A DNA stretch of 64,000 nucleotides, taken from NCBI GenBank assembly GCA_948847595.1, contig CAQOGY010000001.1, forward strand, positions 124,001-188,000, read 5' to 3'. Each line of letters begins with the position of its first letter. Positions within the stretch are counted from its first letter, which is position 1. This document shows positions 34,821 through 44,831 of this stretch, one piece after another. The notes below the pieces were generated by a model. It saw nothing but the letters and a program-made list of their open reading frames with translations, made no database searches and was not told where the DNA came from. Both the position numbers and the translations under genes were made by a program. Source of the stretch: an uncultured Bacteroides sp. GTDB lineage: Bacteria; Bacteroidota; Bacteroidia; Bacteroidales; Bacteroidaceae.

Positions 34821-36881
34821 ATGAAAAAGTTTGTATCTTTTCTGCTTTTAAGCTTTGTAGTCTATGCCTTGCAGGCACAGATTAAAGATCCGGTAAAGTT
34901 CAAAACTGAGTTGAACACTCTTTCTGATACCGAAGCGGAGATTGTTTTTACCGCCACCATTGATAACGGATGGCATGTTTATTCTACCGAACTTGGAGAT
35001 GGCGGACCTATTTCTGCGACATTCAATGTCGATAAGAAGAGTGGACTGGAGCTTGCCGGTAAACTGAAGCCGGTTGGTAAGGAGGTGGCTACTTTCGACA
35101 AGTTGTTTGAAATGAAAGTGCGCTACTTTGAGAATACTGCGAAGTTTATCCAGAAAGTAAAACTTACGGGTGGGGCTTATGAAATAGAAGGTTACTTGGA
35201 ATATGGCGCTTGTGACGATGAAAGTTGTCTTCCGCCTACTGAAGTTCCGTTCAAATTCTCCGGAGTAGCGAAAGCCGCAAGTGCTGCCGTGGCTAAAACG
35301 GAGCAGCCGGAGAAAAAAGAACCGGAGAAAAAGGAAGAGCCTGCTCCGGCTTCTGCTGAAGTGAAGGATACTGCTACCATGATGGAATTGGTTCCCGCTA
35401 CTCCGGTGGATGCTGCTACGGATGTTCAGTCGGCAGTTAGTTCCAGTGAGCTTTGGAAACCGGTTATCAGTGACCTGCAAGCGTTAGGCGAAGAACATGG
35501 TCAGGAAGATATGTCTTGGATTTATATTTTTATAACAGGTTTCCTTGGCGGATTAATCGCTTTGTTCACTCCTTGTGTGTGGCCGATTATCCCTATGACA
35601 GTCAGTTTCTTCCTGAAACGCAGTAAAGATAAAAAGAAAGGTATCCGGGATGCGTGGACATATGGTGCGTCCATCGTTGTGATTTATGTAGTGTTGGGAT
35701 TGGCTATTACGTTGATTTTCGGTGCTAGCGCGTTAAATGCTTTGTCTACCAATGCCATCTTTAATATCCTCTTCTTCCTGATGCTGGTAATTTTCGCTGC
35801 TTCATTCTTTGGGGCGTTCGAGATCAGACTGCCGTCGAAGTGGGGAAATGCAGTAGATAGCAAAGCGGAATCCACCACCGGATTATTGAGTATTTTCCTG
35901 ATGGCTTTCACCCTTTCCTTGGTATCTTTCTCTTGTACAGGCCCGATTATCGGATTTTTGCTTGTACAGGTATCCACAACAGGAAGTGTCGTTGCTCCTG
36001 CAATCGGTATGCTGGGCTTCGCCATTGCACTGGCTTTGCCGTTTACCCTGTTTGCCCTGTTCCCGTCATGGCTGAAATCTATGCCGAAATCGGGCGGATG
36101 GATGAATGTAATTAAGGTAACGCTGGGTTTCCTTGAACTGGCATTCGCGCTTAAATTCTTATCAGTAGCCGACTTGGCTTATGGATGGAGACTGCTTGAC
36201 CGTGAAACATTCCTTGCTTTATGGATTGTTATTTTTGCTTTGCTCGGATTCTATCTGTTGGGTAAGATTAAGTTCCCGCATGATGACGATGATAATAAGG
36301 TGGGAGTTACCCGCTTCTTTTTGGCGCTCGTCTCTTTGGCATTTGCCGTATATATGGTTCCCGGTTTGTGGGGAGCACCTTTGAAAGCGGTAAGTGCATT
36401 TGCTCCGCCTATGCAGACGCAGGACTTCAATTTGTATAAGAATGACGTACATGCAAAATTCGATGACTATGATTTGGGAATGGAATATGCGCGTCTGAAT
36501 GGAAAACCTGTTATGCTCGACTTTACCGGATATGGTTGCGTAAACTGCCGTAAGATGGAAGCAGCAGTGTGGACTGACCCGAAAGTAAGCGATTTGATTA
36601 ATAACGACTATGTATTGATTACCCTTTATGTAGATAACAAAACTCCTTTGAGCGAACCCGTGAAAATCGTAGAAAACGGTACGGAACGTACTTTGCGTAC
36701 GGTTGGTGATAAATGGAGCTATCTGCAGCGTGTGAAGTTTGGCGCTAATGCCCAGCCTTTCTATGTGTTGCTGGATAATCAGGGCAAACCGGTGAACAAG
36801 TCATATGCTTACAATGAGGATATTCCTAGGTACATTGAGTTCTTGCAGACAGGATTGGAAAACTATAAGAAAGGGAAATAA
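34821..36881 (+). CDS. dsbD: DsbD-family thiol:disulfide interchange reductase
   Basis: About 686 residues. Signal peptide (MKKFVSFLLL to LQAQ), a periplasmic N-terminal domain with CDDESC (near residue 130), a charged linker of Lys/Glu/Pro repeats (about 150-180), eight to nine membrane helices including CVWPIIPM and FSCTGP with the electron-relay cysteines, and a C-terminal thioredoxin domain with GYGCVNCRKME. It passes electrons from cytoplasmic thioredoxin to periplasmic proteins. A good terminator follows. Confidence 0.92.
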   Translation: MKKFVSFLLLSFVVYALQAQIKDPVKFKTELNTLSDTEAEIVFTATIDNGWHVYSTELGDGGPISATFNVDKKSGLELAGKLKPVGKEVATFDKLFEMKVRYFENTAKFIQKVKLTGGAYEIEGYLEYGACDDESCLPPTEVPFKFSGVAKAASAAVAKTEQPEKKEPEKKEEPAPASAEVKDTATMMELVPATPVDAATDVQSAVSSSELWKPVISDLQALGEEHGQEDMSWIYIFITGFLGGLIALFTPCVWPIIPMTVSFFLKRSKDKKKGIRDAWTYGASIVVIYVVLGLAITLIFGASALNALSTNAIFNILFFLMLVIFAASFFGAFEIRLPSKWGNAVDSKAESTTGLLSIFLMAFTLSLVSFSCTGPIIGFLLVQVSTTGSVVAPAIGMLGFAIALALPFTLFALFPSWLKSMPKSGGWMNVIKVTLGFLELAFALKFLSVADLAYGWRLLDRETFLALWIVIFALLGFYLLGKIKFPHDDDDNKVGVTRFFLALVSLAFAVYMVPGLWGAPLKAVSAFAPPMQTQDFNLYKNDVHAKFDDYDLGMEYARLNGKPVMLDFTGYGCVNCRKMEAAVWTDPKVSDLINNDYVLITLYVDNKTPLSEPVKIVENGTERTLRTVGDKWSYLQRVKFGANAQPFYVLLDNQGKPVNKSYAYNEDIPRYIEFLQTGLENYKKGK

Positions 36882-36910
36882 CAACTGTTTCCCTGATAGA
36901 CTGGTAATAG

Positions 36911-36946
36911 AAAAGCGGCCTCATCCTTTTGGTGAGGTCGCTTTTT
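36911..36946 (+). terminator. Terminator after the dsbD-like gene, probably bidirectional
   Basis: Stem arms 36911-36923 and 36933-36945 (AAAAGCGGCCTCA with its complement, one G-T pair), followed by T residues on the plus strand. It separates core genes from the minus-strand polysaccharide locus and may also end the GH3 transcript, though with a weaker T run. Confidence 0.8.
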
Positions 36947-36954
36947 CCATGTTG

Positions 36955-39189
36955 TTATTTTACCTCGAAGAAGGTTTCCAACCCATTCTGGCTATCTGTG
37001 CCAACCATTATTTTGAACTTACCCGGTTCCACTACTTTCCTCATGTCGATATTCCAAAAGGCTAATTCGTATGAAGGGAGTTCGAATTCTACCATCTTTT
37101 CTTCATTGGGGCTTAACTCTATCCTTTTAAATCCTTTTAGTTCCTTTACCGGTCGGGTGACGGAACCGAAAAGATCCGATACATAAAGTTGAACCACTTC
37201 TGTTCCTTTATATTGTCCCATGTTTTTCACTTTGACGCTGATTGAAAGTGTATCTCCCGGAGTGAGAACGGTGCGGTCTGTCTTTAAATCGGAATATTCG
37301 AAAGAAGTGTATGACAGGCCATATCCGAACGGGAATAAAGGTTGTGCTCCTAAATCAAGATAATAAGAGGAATGTCCTAATACGGATTGTTTGGCATTTA
37401 AAGGTATTTCGTCCAAAGGCTTTTCTTTTCCTGTGGCCGGACGTCCGCTATTGGTGTGATTATAGTAGATGGGAATTTGTCCCGTTGCTTTTGGGAAAGT
37501 AACGGGTAGTTTGCCACCAGGTGTGGTCTTGCCAAATAAAATATCCGCCAGTGCATCGCCACCCATCGTTCCGGGATGCCAGGCATACAATACGGCATCG
37601 GACAGGTTCAGTTCCTCATTAATAACCAACGGGCGTCCCGCCATAATAACTGTAATGAGCGGCTTATTTGTTCCGCTTAATACCTTGATAAGTTCGGATT
37701 GCGCTCCTTGCAGTTTTATATCAGCCAGACAATGTGCTTCACCCGATAGGATGGCTTCTTCACCGACAAAAGCTATAATGGCATCTGCCTGGTATGCTTT
37801 CTCCAATACCTTATTGAAGTTTGTCTTATTTTTATCTCTGCTGTACTCCAGACCTTTCACAAAATGAATTTTCACTTTGTCGCCATACTTTTCACGTAGT
37901 GCTTTTATAGGCGTCCGCGTTTTCTCTGTTTCTCCGTCCATTGTCCAGGTTCCGAGTTGGTCGTGAGGAGCATCGGACAACGGGCCTACTATCAGGATAC
38001 TTTTTATGTTCGAAGACAGCGGTAATGTGCGGCTTTCATTTTTCAATAGTGCAACAGACTCTTCCGCCATTTTCTTTGCAATAGCCAGATGTTTGTCCGA
38101 GTAGGTTTCTTTTCTCTTATTGATATCAGTGTACGGATTATCAAACAGTCCGAGCCTGAATTTTAATCTTAGTACATTTCGCACAGCATTGTCCAATGTC
38201 TCTTCGGAAATTATTCCTTTGGCGATTAATTCTTCGATATTCTGAATGAATGCTTTGGAAGACATATCCATGTCCAGTCCGGCTTCTATCGCTTTTCGGG
38301 CCGCATCTTTCCGGTCTTCGGCGAAGCCATGTTTTATCATTTCCGTTACAGAACCCCAGTCGGAAACGGCAACCCCATCGAAATTCCATTCTTTGCGAAG
38401 AATATCCTTTAATAGTTTTTTGTTACCCGTAGCCGGAATCCCGTCGTTATCATTGAACGAAGTCATGATACTGGAACAGTTGGCTTTTACTGCTTTCTCG
38501 AAAGGCGGAAGATAGACATCTCTCAACAGTCTTTCAGGAATATGGGTTGAATTATAATCACGTCCTCCTTCTACGGATCCATATCCTATAAAATGCTTGG
38601 CGCAGGCAGCCATTGATTGCGGATTTGATAAATCGTCACCTTGAAATCCATTTACTACGGCGACAGCCATCTGTTCTGTGAGATAAGTGTCTTCACCGAA
38701 ACTTTCGGCTATGCGTCCCCACCGGGCATCTCTGGATATATCTATCATAGGTGCAAATGACCATCTGACACCATGTTCCGTGGCTTCTATGGCTGCGATT
38801 CGTGCCCCTTCCTGTATCAGTTCCGGATGGAAAGTGGCAGCTTGCCCTAACGGAATGGGCAGCATGGTCTTGAAGCCATGCACAACGTCGCGTGTAAAAA
38901 CCAAGGGGATACCCGTTCTTGATTGTTTGCAGGCAATTTCTTGTAACTCATTGACCACTTCGGGTTCGGTAACATTCATTACCGAACCGATCTCTCCTTT
39001 ACGTATCAATACCTTCAAATTCTCAATTGTACCTCGCCCGTCAAGCTGGTTAAGTTGCCCTACTTTTTCACGGATAGTCATGCTTGATAGGGTTGAATCA
39101 ATCTTTTGTTCCAAGTACGTATTCTTATTCTGGGCATGGGAAAAACAAAATATTGATAACAGATACAGTAAACACCAATTCTTTTTCAT
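36955..39189 (-). CDS. GH3 family beta-glucosidase-like glycosidase (locus gene 8)
   Basis: Secreted glycoside hydrolase, about 744 residues. It has a signal peptide ending FSHAQ, the N-terminal GH3 barrel with catalytic nucleophile Asp near residue 277 (GVAVSDWGS), the alpha/beta sandwich domain and the fibronectin-like C-terminal domain (TVEFELPSYEL region). The SRDARWGRIAESFGED motif is typical. It is the last gene of the locus. GH3 enzymes usually remove terminal beta-glucose, xylose or GlcNAc; specificity cannot be set. ATG at 39187-39189 is preferred; 39195 is possible. Confidence 0.9.
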   Translation of the reverse strand: MKKNWCLLYLLSIFCFSHAQNKNTYLEQKIDSTLSSMTIREKVGQLNQLDGRGTIENLKVLIRKGEIGSVMNVTEPEVVNELQEIACKQSRTGIPLVFTRDVVHGFKTMLPIPLGQAATFHPELIQEGARIAAIEATEHGVRWSFAPMIDISRDARWGRIAESFGEDTYLTEQMAVAVVNGFQGDDLSNPQSMAACAKHFIGYGSVEGGRDYNSTHIPERLLRDVYLPPFEKAVKANCSSIMTSFNDNDGIPATGNKKLLKDILRKEWNFDGVAVSDWGSVTEMIKHGFAEDRKDAARKAIEAGLDMDMSSKAFIQNIEELIAKGIISEETLDNAVRNVLRLKFRLGLFDNPYTDINKRKETYSDKHLAIAKKMAEESVALLKNESRTLPLSSNIKSILIVGPLSDAPHDQLGTWTMDGETEKTRTPIKALREKYGDKVKIHFVKGLEYSRDKNKTNFNKVLEKAYQADAIIAFVGEEAILSGEAHCLADIKLQGAQSELIKVLSGTNKPLITVIMAGRPLVINEELNLSDAVLYAWHPGTMGGDALADILFGKTTPGGKLPVTFPKATGQIPIYYNHTNSGRPATGKEKPLDEIPLNAKQSVLGHSSYYLDLGAQPLFPFGYGLSYTSFEYSDLKTDRTVLTPGDTLSISVKVKNMGQYKGTEVVQLYVSDLFGSVTRPVKELKGFKRIELSPNEEKMVEFELPSYELAFWNIDMRKVVEPGKFKIMVGTDSQNGLETFFEVK

Positions 39190-39202
39190 ATACATATAAA
39201 TC

Positions 39203-41194
39203 TTATTTTACGGGTATGAACAGCACAGCGTCGGCAATGACCGTCCCGCTTGTGTCTCCAGTGGATATTTCTACATAGGGCATGCGGCTTTTTTGAAAAT
39301 CGTATGTTCCCAGTTCCACCCATTCTCCCGAAGTTTGTCCTTCTATTCTCACGCTGTCTTTATGTATGACTCTTGTCCAACTATCGGTTCCGTCCGAGAT
39401 GGAATATGTGATAGTCGGCGAAATGTCTTTTCTCATGTGATAATAAGTATATACTTTGTACTTTCCTTCATGTTCTATATGTGGGGTGAAACGGACAGGT
39501 GAACCGTTGCGGGCTTTGGATTTCAGGAAAGTGGGGCCATATCCTCCTCGCTTTTTTATAATCTCCCAATCATTATTCGCGGATATGTCCAAATCGCAGT
39601 CGTCTATCAGTATCTCAGAAGAACTGCCGTCCAATAGTGGATTTTCGTGTAGCAATGCTTGTACTTTTTTGATATCGACGGTCTGCACGCTTCCTGTGTT
39701 TATGGCTTCTGTTGCGGCGATAGCGGCAGACTGTGCCAGTACCATGAATACCGGCTCCATACGGATGGAACCATAGGCGATATGACTGGCGGAGAGACAA
39801 ACGGGAACGAGCAAGTTCTTACATTCTTCTTCTTTTGGGATGATGGAACGATAGGATATGGGGTAGGGGAGTCCGCCGCCGATTTCTACATTTCCCTCAT
39901 TTTTTACTATGTACTTGCCGTCTTTTTTTACGAGTATCCGTTGGCAGTTGTGTGAGTCCATGGTATATGCGGCCATACCGATACCATCGGCGACCGTTTC
40001 CCGCCCTTCGCAATGTGCTTGCGTCATTACATAGTCCCCTGTCATTCTGCGGCTTTCTCTGATATATAGTTGGGGCGACCAATGGTTGTCCTCTGTATAT
40101 TCGTCTTTGGGGTAGCCCCATGCCTGTATTTCATCTCTTAGTTCTTGCGGAACCCTGGGATCGGTCTTGTAGAAATAAAGTAATCCCTGAGTGTAGTCTT
40201 TATGTGCTTGAATGATTTCCGCCCTTTCTTCATAAGATGCTTCCGGATAGTTATGGTTCATTCCGATCATATCAGTCGAAAATCCTCCCCGGTTATTTAT
40301 ATCCGTCTTATTGTTTGGCATCCGGCTCCAGATAAAATAATGGTTTAGTTTTCTTTTATCGGGTTGGGCGTCAAACAGGCGTAACAGCAACTCATATTTG
40401 GTGGAGTCATAATTTTCCGGCCGGGTGATTTCTATTTTGTTGGCAGGATTATCGGTGAGGCAAATGCGGTAATTATAGGCTTGTACTAACTTGTCGCCCG
40501 TACCGTCCGGCGAGAGTGCGGCAGGACTGATTCCCCATAATAATCCGCTTGTGGAATCACCTTTTATCTTGTACGGGTCTACTCCATCCGGGAACTGGTG
40601 TCCTTTCATCAGTTGGACGCCATTGTAAGTTTCATGATACAGTTTGTTGTCTTCCCGTCCTATCGTGTATGAAACTCCTGCTTTAGCCATCAGGTCACCC
40701 TCATAAGTACAGTCGATGAATACTTTGGCGGCTATGGATTTGCCGGGTTTTGTCCCGTCGGAACTTTCAAGCGTGATATTTTTTATATATCCGTTGGCAA
40801 GTTGGGCATCTGTGATTCTGTATTTATATAAAACCTCGACATCTGCCCGATTAATGTAGTCATTAAAGATGCTGTCCGCTACTTTGGGTTCGAATATCCA
40901 TTGTTCCAGTTTGCCGTAATGAGCACCCAAACGACGGTAAAAGTCTTTTGATAATCCGGTTACTACTTGTTTGTTTCCTATATCGGTGAAACCAAGCCCG
41001 CCGGAAGTCAGTCCGCCGAGACGGTTTTGTGGTTCGATAAGCAACACCTTCTTATCCAACATCTTGGCAGAGTATGCTGCTATGACTCCGGCGGAAGTAC
41101 CGCCATAGATACATATATCGTACTTTTCTTCCGGGTTGCTTTTACAACTGTACAGAAAAGTAAGAACGGTCAATAATAGAATAAGTTTCTTCAT
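39203..41194 (-). CDS. Exported FAD-dependent oxidoreductase lipoprotein (locus gene 7)
   Basis: About 663 residues. A lipoprotein signal ends LYSCKSNPEE; the Rossmann FAD motif DICIYGGTSAGVIAAYSA lies at about 26-43, followed by the PF12831-type FAD_oxidored pattern NRLGGLTSGGLG and YEGDLMAKAGVSYTIGRE. The C-terminal 130 residues form a beta domain like that attached to xanthan lyases (golvesin-type). The family includes proteins labelled 'xanthan lyase' by similarity only. It is the second such flavoprotein in this locus and sits between two GH3 genes. A periplasmic or surface location is implied. Confidence 0.85.
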   Translation of the reverse strand: MKKLILLLTVLTFLYSCKSNPEEKYDICIYGGTSAGVIAAYSAKMLDKKVLLIEPQNRLGGLTSGGLGFTDIGNKQVVTGLSKDFYRRLGAHYGKLEQWIFEPKVADSIFNDYINRADVEVLYKYRITDAQLANGYIKNITLESSDGTKPGKSIAAKVFIDCTYEGDLMAKAGVSYTIGREDNKLYHETYNGVQLMKGHQFPDGVDPYKIKGDSTSGLLWGISPAALSPDGTGDKLVQAYNYRICLTDNPANKIEITRPENYDSTKYELLLRLFDAQPDKRKLNHYFIWSRMPNNKTDINNRGGFSTDMIGMNHNYPEASYEERAEIIQAHKDYTQGLLYFYKTDPRVPQELRDEIQAWGYPKDEYTEDNHWSPQLYIRESRRMTGDYVMTQAHCEGRETVADGIGMAAYTMDSHNCQRILVKKDGKYIVKNEGNVEIGGGLPYPISYRSIIPKEEECKNLLVPVCLSASHIAYGSIRMEPVFMVLAQSAAIAATEAINTGSVQTVDIKKVQALLHENPLLDGSSSEILIDDCDLDISANNDWEIIKKRGGYGPTFLKSKARNGSPVRFTPHIEHEGKYKVYTYYHMRKDISPTITYSISDGTDSWTRVIHKDSVRIEGQTSGEWVELGTYDFQKSRMPYVEISTGDTSGTVIADAVLFIPVK

Positions 41195-41202
41195 ATTCGG
41201 TT

Positions 41203-43518
41203 TCATTTTACGTTAAACTTAATTTTTTGTAGGTCTTTGTCCAAAGAACTGCCACCCACCATGACGGTGAATGTGCCCGGTTCGAGCACATACTCGGCTT
41301 TATGGTTATAGTAGGACAGGTCTTCTCTGTTCAAGCGGAATGATACCACTTTGCTTTCTCCCTTTTCCAGAAGAATACGTTGAAAACGTTTCAGTTCTTT
41401 CACCGGTCGGGTGGTGTTACTGTAATCATCCCGAATATAAAGCTGGACGATTTCTTCCCCTTGCCTTTCTCCTGTGTTGCTGACATTCACTGTAACCTCT
41501 ATTTCTTCGTTGGCATTATAATCCGTCTTGTTTGTTTTCAGTTGGTCGTATTTGAAAGAAGTATAACTTAGACCATACCCGAAAGGATAAAGCGGTGTTT
41601 TATCCCCGTCGATATAAGGATGGAGAAATTGGGACGGTTTGTGATTATATACCGTTGAAATCTGGCCTACGTGCCGTGGAATAGTGATTGGTAACTTTCC
41701 GCTGGGATTTACTTTGCCGAAGAGAATTTCTGCAATTGCTTTTCCACCCATTGAACCAGGCTCCCAAGCTTCAATAATAGCCGGGATATTTTCAGCAATC
41801 CATCCGGTGGCAAGGGGGCGTCCGTTTACCAGGATGACAATAGTAGGAACTCCTGTCTTGTAAATAGATTCTACAAGATAGTCCTGTTTACCCCAAAGGG
41901 TGATGTCCATGCGATCCCTGTTTTCTCCACATGTTTTCTCTTTCCAATGTTGCCGGAAAGAGTCTTCACCGACTACGACGATTGCCAAATCCGAAGACTT
42001 TGCTGCTTGTACGGCTTCTTCTATTTTGGCGCTGTCCAGTGCTCTCAGATTCCAACCGACATCTACATAATTTATCTGTACGCCGGATGCTTCTTCTTTT
42101 ATGCCTTTCAGTATGGTTGAGACATTCTTCTCCGGTTGCTCAAATACCCAGTCGCCCATGATTGACTGGTTGTTGGCGTTAGGGCCTGTCACGAGTATCT
42201 TTTTGAACTTTCGGGTGTTGATGGGAAGCAGGGCTTCATTTTTCAAGAGGACGATGGAGCGTCGGGCGATTTCGAGTGCCGTCTGCTGATGTTCTTTGCT
42301 GAATACCGTTTTTTTTATACCGCCTTCCGTGACATACCGGTTTTCGAATAATCCTAGCCGGAACTTGGCTTCCAGTATCTTGGCGCATGCCTTATTAATT
42401 CTTTCTTCCGTCAGTTTTCCTTCTTTTATCAGTCTTAGGATGGCATCGGAAAAAACAGGACCATGCATATGCATGTCTACTCCGCCATCTACGGACAAGA
42501 AGAATGCGTCGGTCGTATTTTCGGCTATCCGGTGGCGTGTGCTGATTGCTTCCATATCCATCCAGTCGCTTACAATGAATCCGTCGAATCCGTATTCATT
42601 GCGTATGATGTCAGTCATCAACCATTTGTTTGCATGGCACGGGACTCCGTTCAATTCATTGTGTGCCGGCATAAGGGTGAAAGGTTTGGCTTCTTGTACG
42701 GCTGCTTTGAATGGTGGCAAAAAGATATTTCTCAGTTTTCCTTCACTCAATTCTACCGGACCGGCATTAGTTCCGTTATTGGCTATTCCCCCTGCAACGA
42801 GATGCTTGGCACAAGCCAATACGGTGTTTAATCCTGTAAGATTGTCTGTTTGCAGACCTTTGATGGATGCTACTCCCATGCGGGATACCAGATATGGGTC
42901 TTCCCCGAATGTTTCTCCGACTCTTCCCCAACGGGCATCGCAAGCTATCTCTATGTTGGGAGTGAAAGCCCAATGAGAACCTGTTGCGCGCATTTCGAGA
43001 GCTGTCTGTCTGTTTGCCTGTTCTATTAAATCAGGTGCAAATGTGGAAGCCATTCCTATGGGAGACGGGTAAATGGTAGAGCCACTGACAAGCCCGTTTC
43101 CGTGTATGGCATCAATCCCTATCAGTAAGGGGATCTTCAAACGGCTTTTCTCCGCCAACTTTTGCAAATGATTGGCTTCTTCCGGAGTCAGGACATGAAG
43201 AAATGAACCGATTCTTCCCTGTGTGACCATCCGTTCTACTCCTGTGGAGTGCAATCCTTTATAGAATCCTCTGGCATGACCGTTCAGCAGCTCTTCTTCC
43301 GTAATATTCTTTTCCGCATCACGCATATGTTCCAGACCGACATACTGGCACATTTGGGCAATCTTTTCTTCCAAGGTCATTAAGGACATAAGGTTTTCAA
43401 CTCTTGTCCGGACTGGCTGGGAAGGGTCAAGGTATATCGGTTGTTGGGGTGCGTCATTGGCCCCAGATACTAAGGGTTGAAAAGCAATAAACAGGATAAA
43501 TAATAATTTTATTTTCAT
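41203..43518 (-). CDS. GH3 family beta-glucosidase-like glycosidase (locus gene 6)
   Basis: 771 residues with signal peptide (to LVSGA), GH3 barrel including IPLLIGIDAIHGNG and CDARWGRVGETFGEDPYL, nucleophile Asp318 in FIVSDWMDM, C-terminal sandwich and fibronectin-like domains. Similar in plan to BglX. Only moderately similar to the other GH3 protein in the locus, which suggests a different linkage or sugar. The FAD oxidoreductase gene begins 8 bases downstream. An 85-base gap with a hairpin separates it from the lipoprotein gene upstream. Confidence 0.9.
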   Translation of the reverse strand: MKIKLLFILFIAFQPLVSGANDAPQQPIYLDPSQPVRTRVENLMSLMTLEEKIAQMCQYVGLEHMRDAEKNITEEELLNGHARGFYKGLHSTGVERMVTQGRIGSFLHVLTPEEANHLQKLAEKSRLKIPLLIGIDAIHGNGLVSGSTIYPSPIGMASTFAPDLIEQANRQTALEMRATGSHWAFTPNIEIACDARWGRVGETFGEDPYLVSRMGVASIKGLQTDNLTGLNTVLACAKHLVAGGIANNGTNAGPVELSEGKLRNIFLPPFKAAVQEAKPFTLMPAHNELNGVPCHANKWLMTDIIRNEYGFDGFIVSDWMDMEAISTRHRIAENTTDAFFLSVDGGVDMHMHGPVFSDAILRLIKEGKLTEERINKACAKILEAKFRLGLFENRYVTEGGIKKTVFSKEHQQTALEIARRSIVLLKNEALLPINTRKFKKILVTGPNANNQSIMGDWVFEQPEKNVSTILKGIKEEASGVQINYVDVGWNLRALDSAKIEEAVQAAKSSDLAIVVVGEDSFRQHWKEKTCGENRDRMDITLWGKQDYLVESIYKTGVPTIVILVNGRPLATGWIAENIPAIIEAWEPGSMGGKAIAEILFGKVNPSGKLPITIPRHVGQISTVYNHKPSQFLHPYIDGDKTPLYPFGYGLSYTSFKYDQLKTNKTDYNANEEIEVTVNVSNTGERQGEEIVQLYIRDDYSNTTRPVKELKRFQRILLEKGESKVVSFRLNREDLSYYNHKAEYVLEPGTFTVMVGGSSLDKDLQKIKFNVK

Positions 43519-43543
43519 TGTTTTATAGATAATAATTTCTAAT

Positions 43544-43574
43544 CCGCCCCTATTTTTGTCATAAATAAGGGCGG
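43544..43574 (-). promoter_or_regulatory. Intra-operon hairpin between surface lipoprotein and GH3 genes
   Basis: Arms 43544-43555 and 43563-43574 (CCGCCCCTATTT with AAATAAGGGCGG) pair with a single mismatch over a 7-base loop. No T run follows, so it is more likely an RNA-stability or processing element than a terminator. Confidence 0.5.
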
Positions 43575-43603
43575 TTAAGAATTAATTTATTTTGAGAACC
43601 GGA

Positions 43604-44818
43604 TTATTTTTCCACTTTCATGTCGATGGTGACATTTCCTTTCGAACTGCCGCTGGCAAATGACCTGACAATTATAATACCATATTTGTCGGCTACAGTT
43701 TTGAATCCGATGATAGAGCCTACCCCCAGTTTTTCTGTCAGTTTCTCTACTTCTGCTTCGGATGAATTGGTGTAGAGATTCTGAATCATTTCAGCAGAAT
43801 TGATTGCCAGGAACTCATCCGGTGTTATTTGCATAACTTTCAGTTTCGTACTGTTACGATGTTCCCAAGTAGCTATTGCATCCGGTGCTTTAAAAATAGC
43901 TGTGATACTTGCGTCGGACGGAGATACGAAATAATAGCCATATGAATTGTTGCTGTAGAATAAAGTAATGTCAATATTAGCTGATTTGGCTGCCGCTCCG
44001 TCTCGTACATAAATTTCTCCATTCGTGGTATTGAGGAAGGGACCTGCATCCGTACTGGCTTGTGCTCCGATTTTAAGTCCGTAGAATTCGTTGATGTCTA
44101 ATTCTACAGCTCTCGTTACTTCTACGCTATATTCGCTTCTTACGATACCGCCGTTAGCATCCATCACCTCAAAAGTGAATGACAGGGTTTGTCCGGCATT
44201 CAAATCTGTAGTTGTGTATGAGAACGTATATGTATCACTGTTCGGATTCTCGAATGTCTCTTTGGTCAAATCTGTAAGTTCGGAATCAGCCAGATATGTT
44301 TTTATACTTCTTAGTGTTGCTGAAGAAGTAATCTCAATATCGAATGCGACCATTTCTCCAGCAGTGACTGTCTCCGGTGCTGTATCAGGAATCCTTATTT
44401 CGATTTCCGGTTGGGCGGCCTGAACGTAAACGGCATATTCGGCAGTTGATTTCTTTTCTTCATTATCAATTGCCAGTATTACAAAGTTCAGTGTTTTTCC
44501 TACTTCTTCCGATTTTATGGTATATGCTACATTGTATGAGCCTTTATCCGTATTTTCCGGATATTCTTTGGCGCTTCCGGGGATTTCTTGCGAGTTGAGC
44601 ATGGTAACAACTTTTTTGATACCGGCTGTGCCTGTCATTTCTACAGAGAAACTGAGCTTTGTTCCGGGGTAAGCAATGACAGGTTCGTCTCCGACTTTCG
44701 TGAACTTAATAGTCGGTTTCGGGTTTTGCTGTATAGTTTCGTCATCACTGTCGCATGCTATGAAAAAGATAGCCGTGAGACACAACAAGATGCTTAAATT
44801 ATATTTTAATAGTTTCAT
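43604..44818 (-). CDS. Surface lipoprotein with Ig-like domains, probable glycan-binding protein (locus gene 5)
   Basis: 404 residues, starting at the ATG of MKLLKYNLSILL. Lipobox Cys in IFFIACDSDDE, followed by an acidic outer-membrane export signal (DSDDE). Two beta-sandwich repeats of about 100 residues (near 35-130 and 135-230) and a C-terminal domain of unknown type. Position in the locus and the DSDDE signal fit a SusE-like surface glycan-binding protein, but no binding residues can be named. Confidence 0.75.
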   Translation of the reverse strand: MKLLKYNLSILLCLTAIFFIACDSDDETIQQNPKPTIKFTKVGDEPVIAYPGTKLSFSVEMTGTAGIKKVVTMLNSQEIPGSAKEYPENTDKGSYNVAYTIKSEEVGKTLNFVILAIDNEEKKSTAEYAVYVQAAQPEIEIRIPDTAPETVTAGEMVAFDIEITSSATLRSIKTYLADSELTDLTKETFENPNSDTYTFSYTTTDLNAGQTLSFTFEVMDANGGIVRSEYSVEVTRAVELDINEFYGLKIGAQASTDAGPFLNTTNGEIYVRDGAAAKSANIDITLFYSNNSYGYYFVSPSDASITAIFKAPDAIATWEHRNSTKLKVMQITPDEFLAINSAEMIQNLYTNSSEAEVEKLTEKLGVGSIIGFKTVADKYGIIIVRSFASGSSKGNVTIDMKVEK

Positions 44819-44831
44819 GGTCGATATTTTT

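Noticed and set aside
39203..41194. Xanthan lyase
   Set aside because: The name is often copied to this family, but the sequence shows an FAD-binding Rossmann motif and no polysaccharide lyase catalytic domain.
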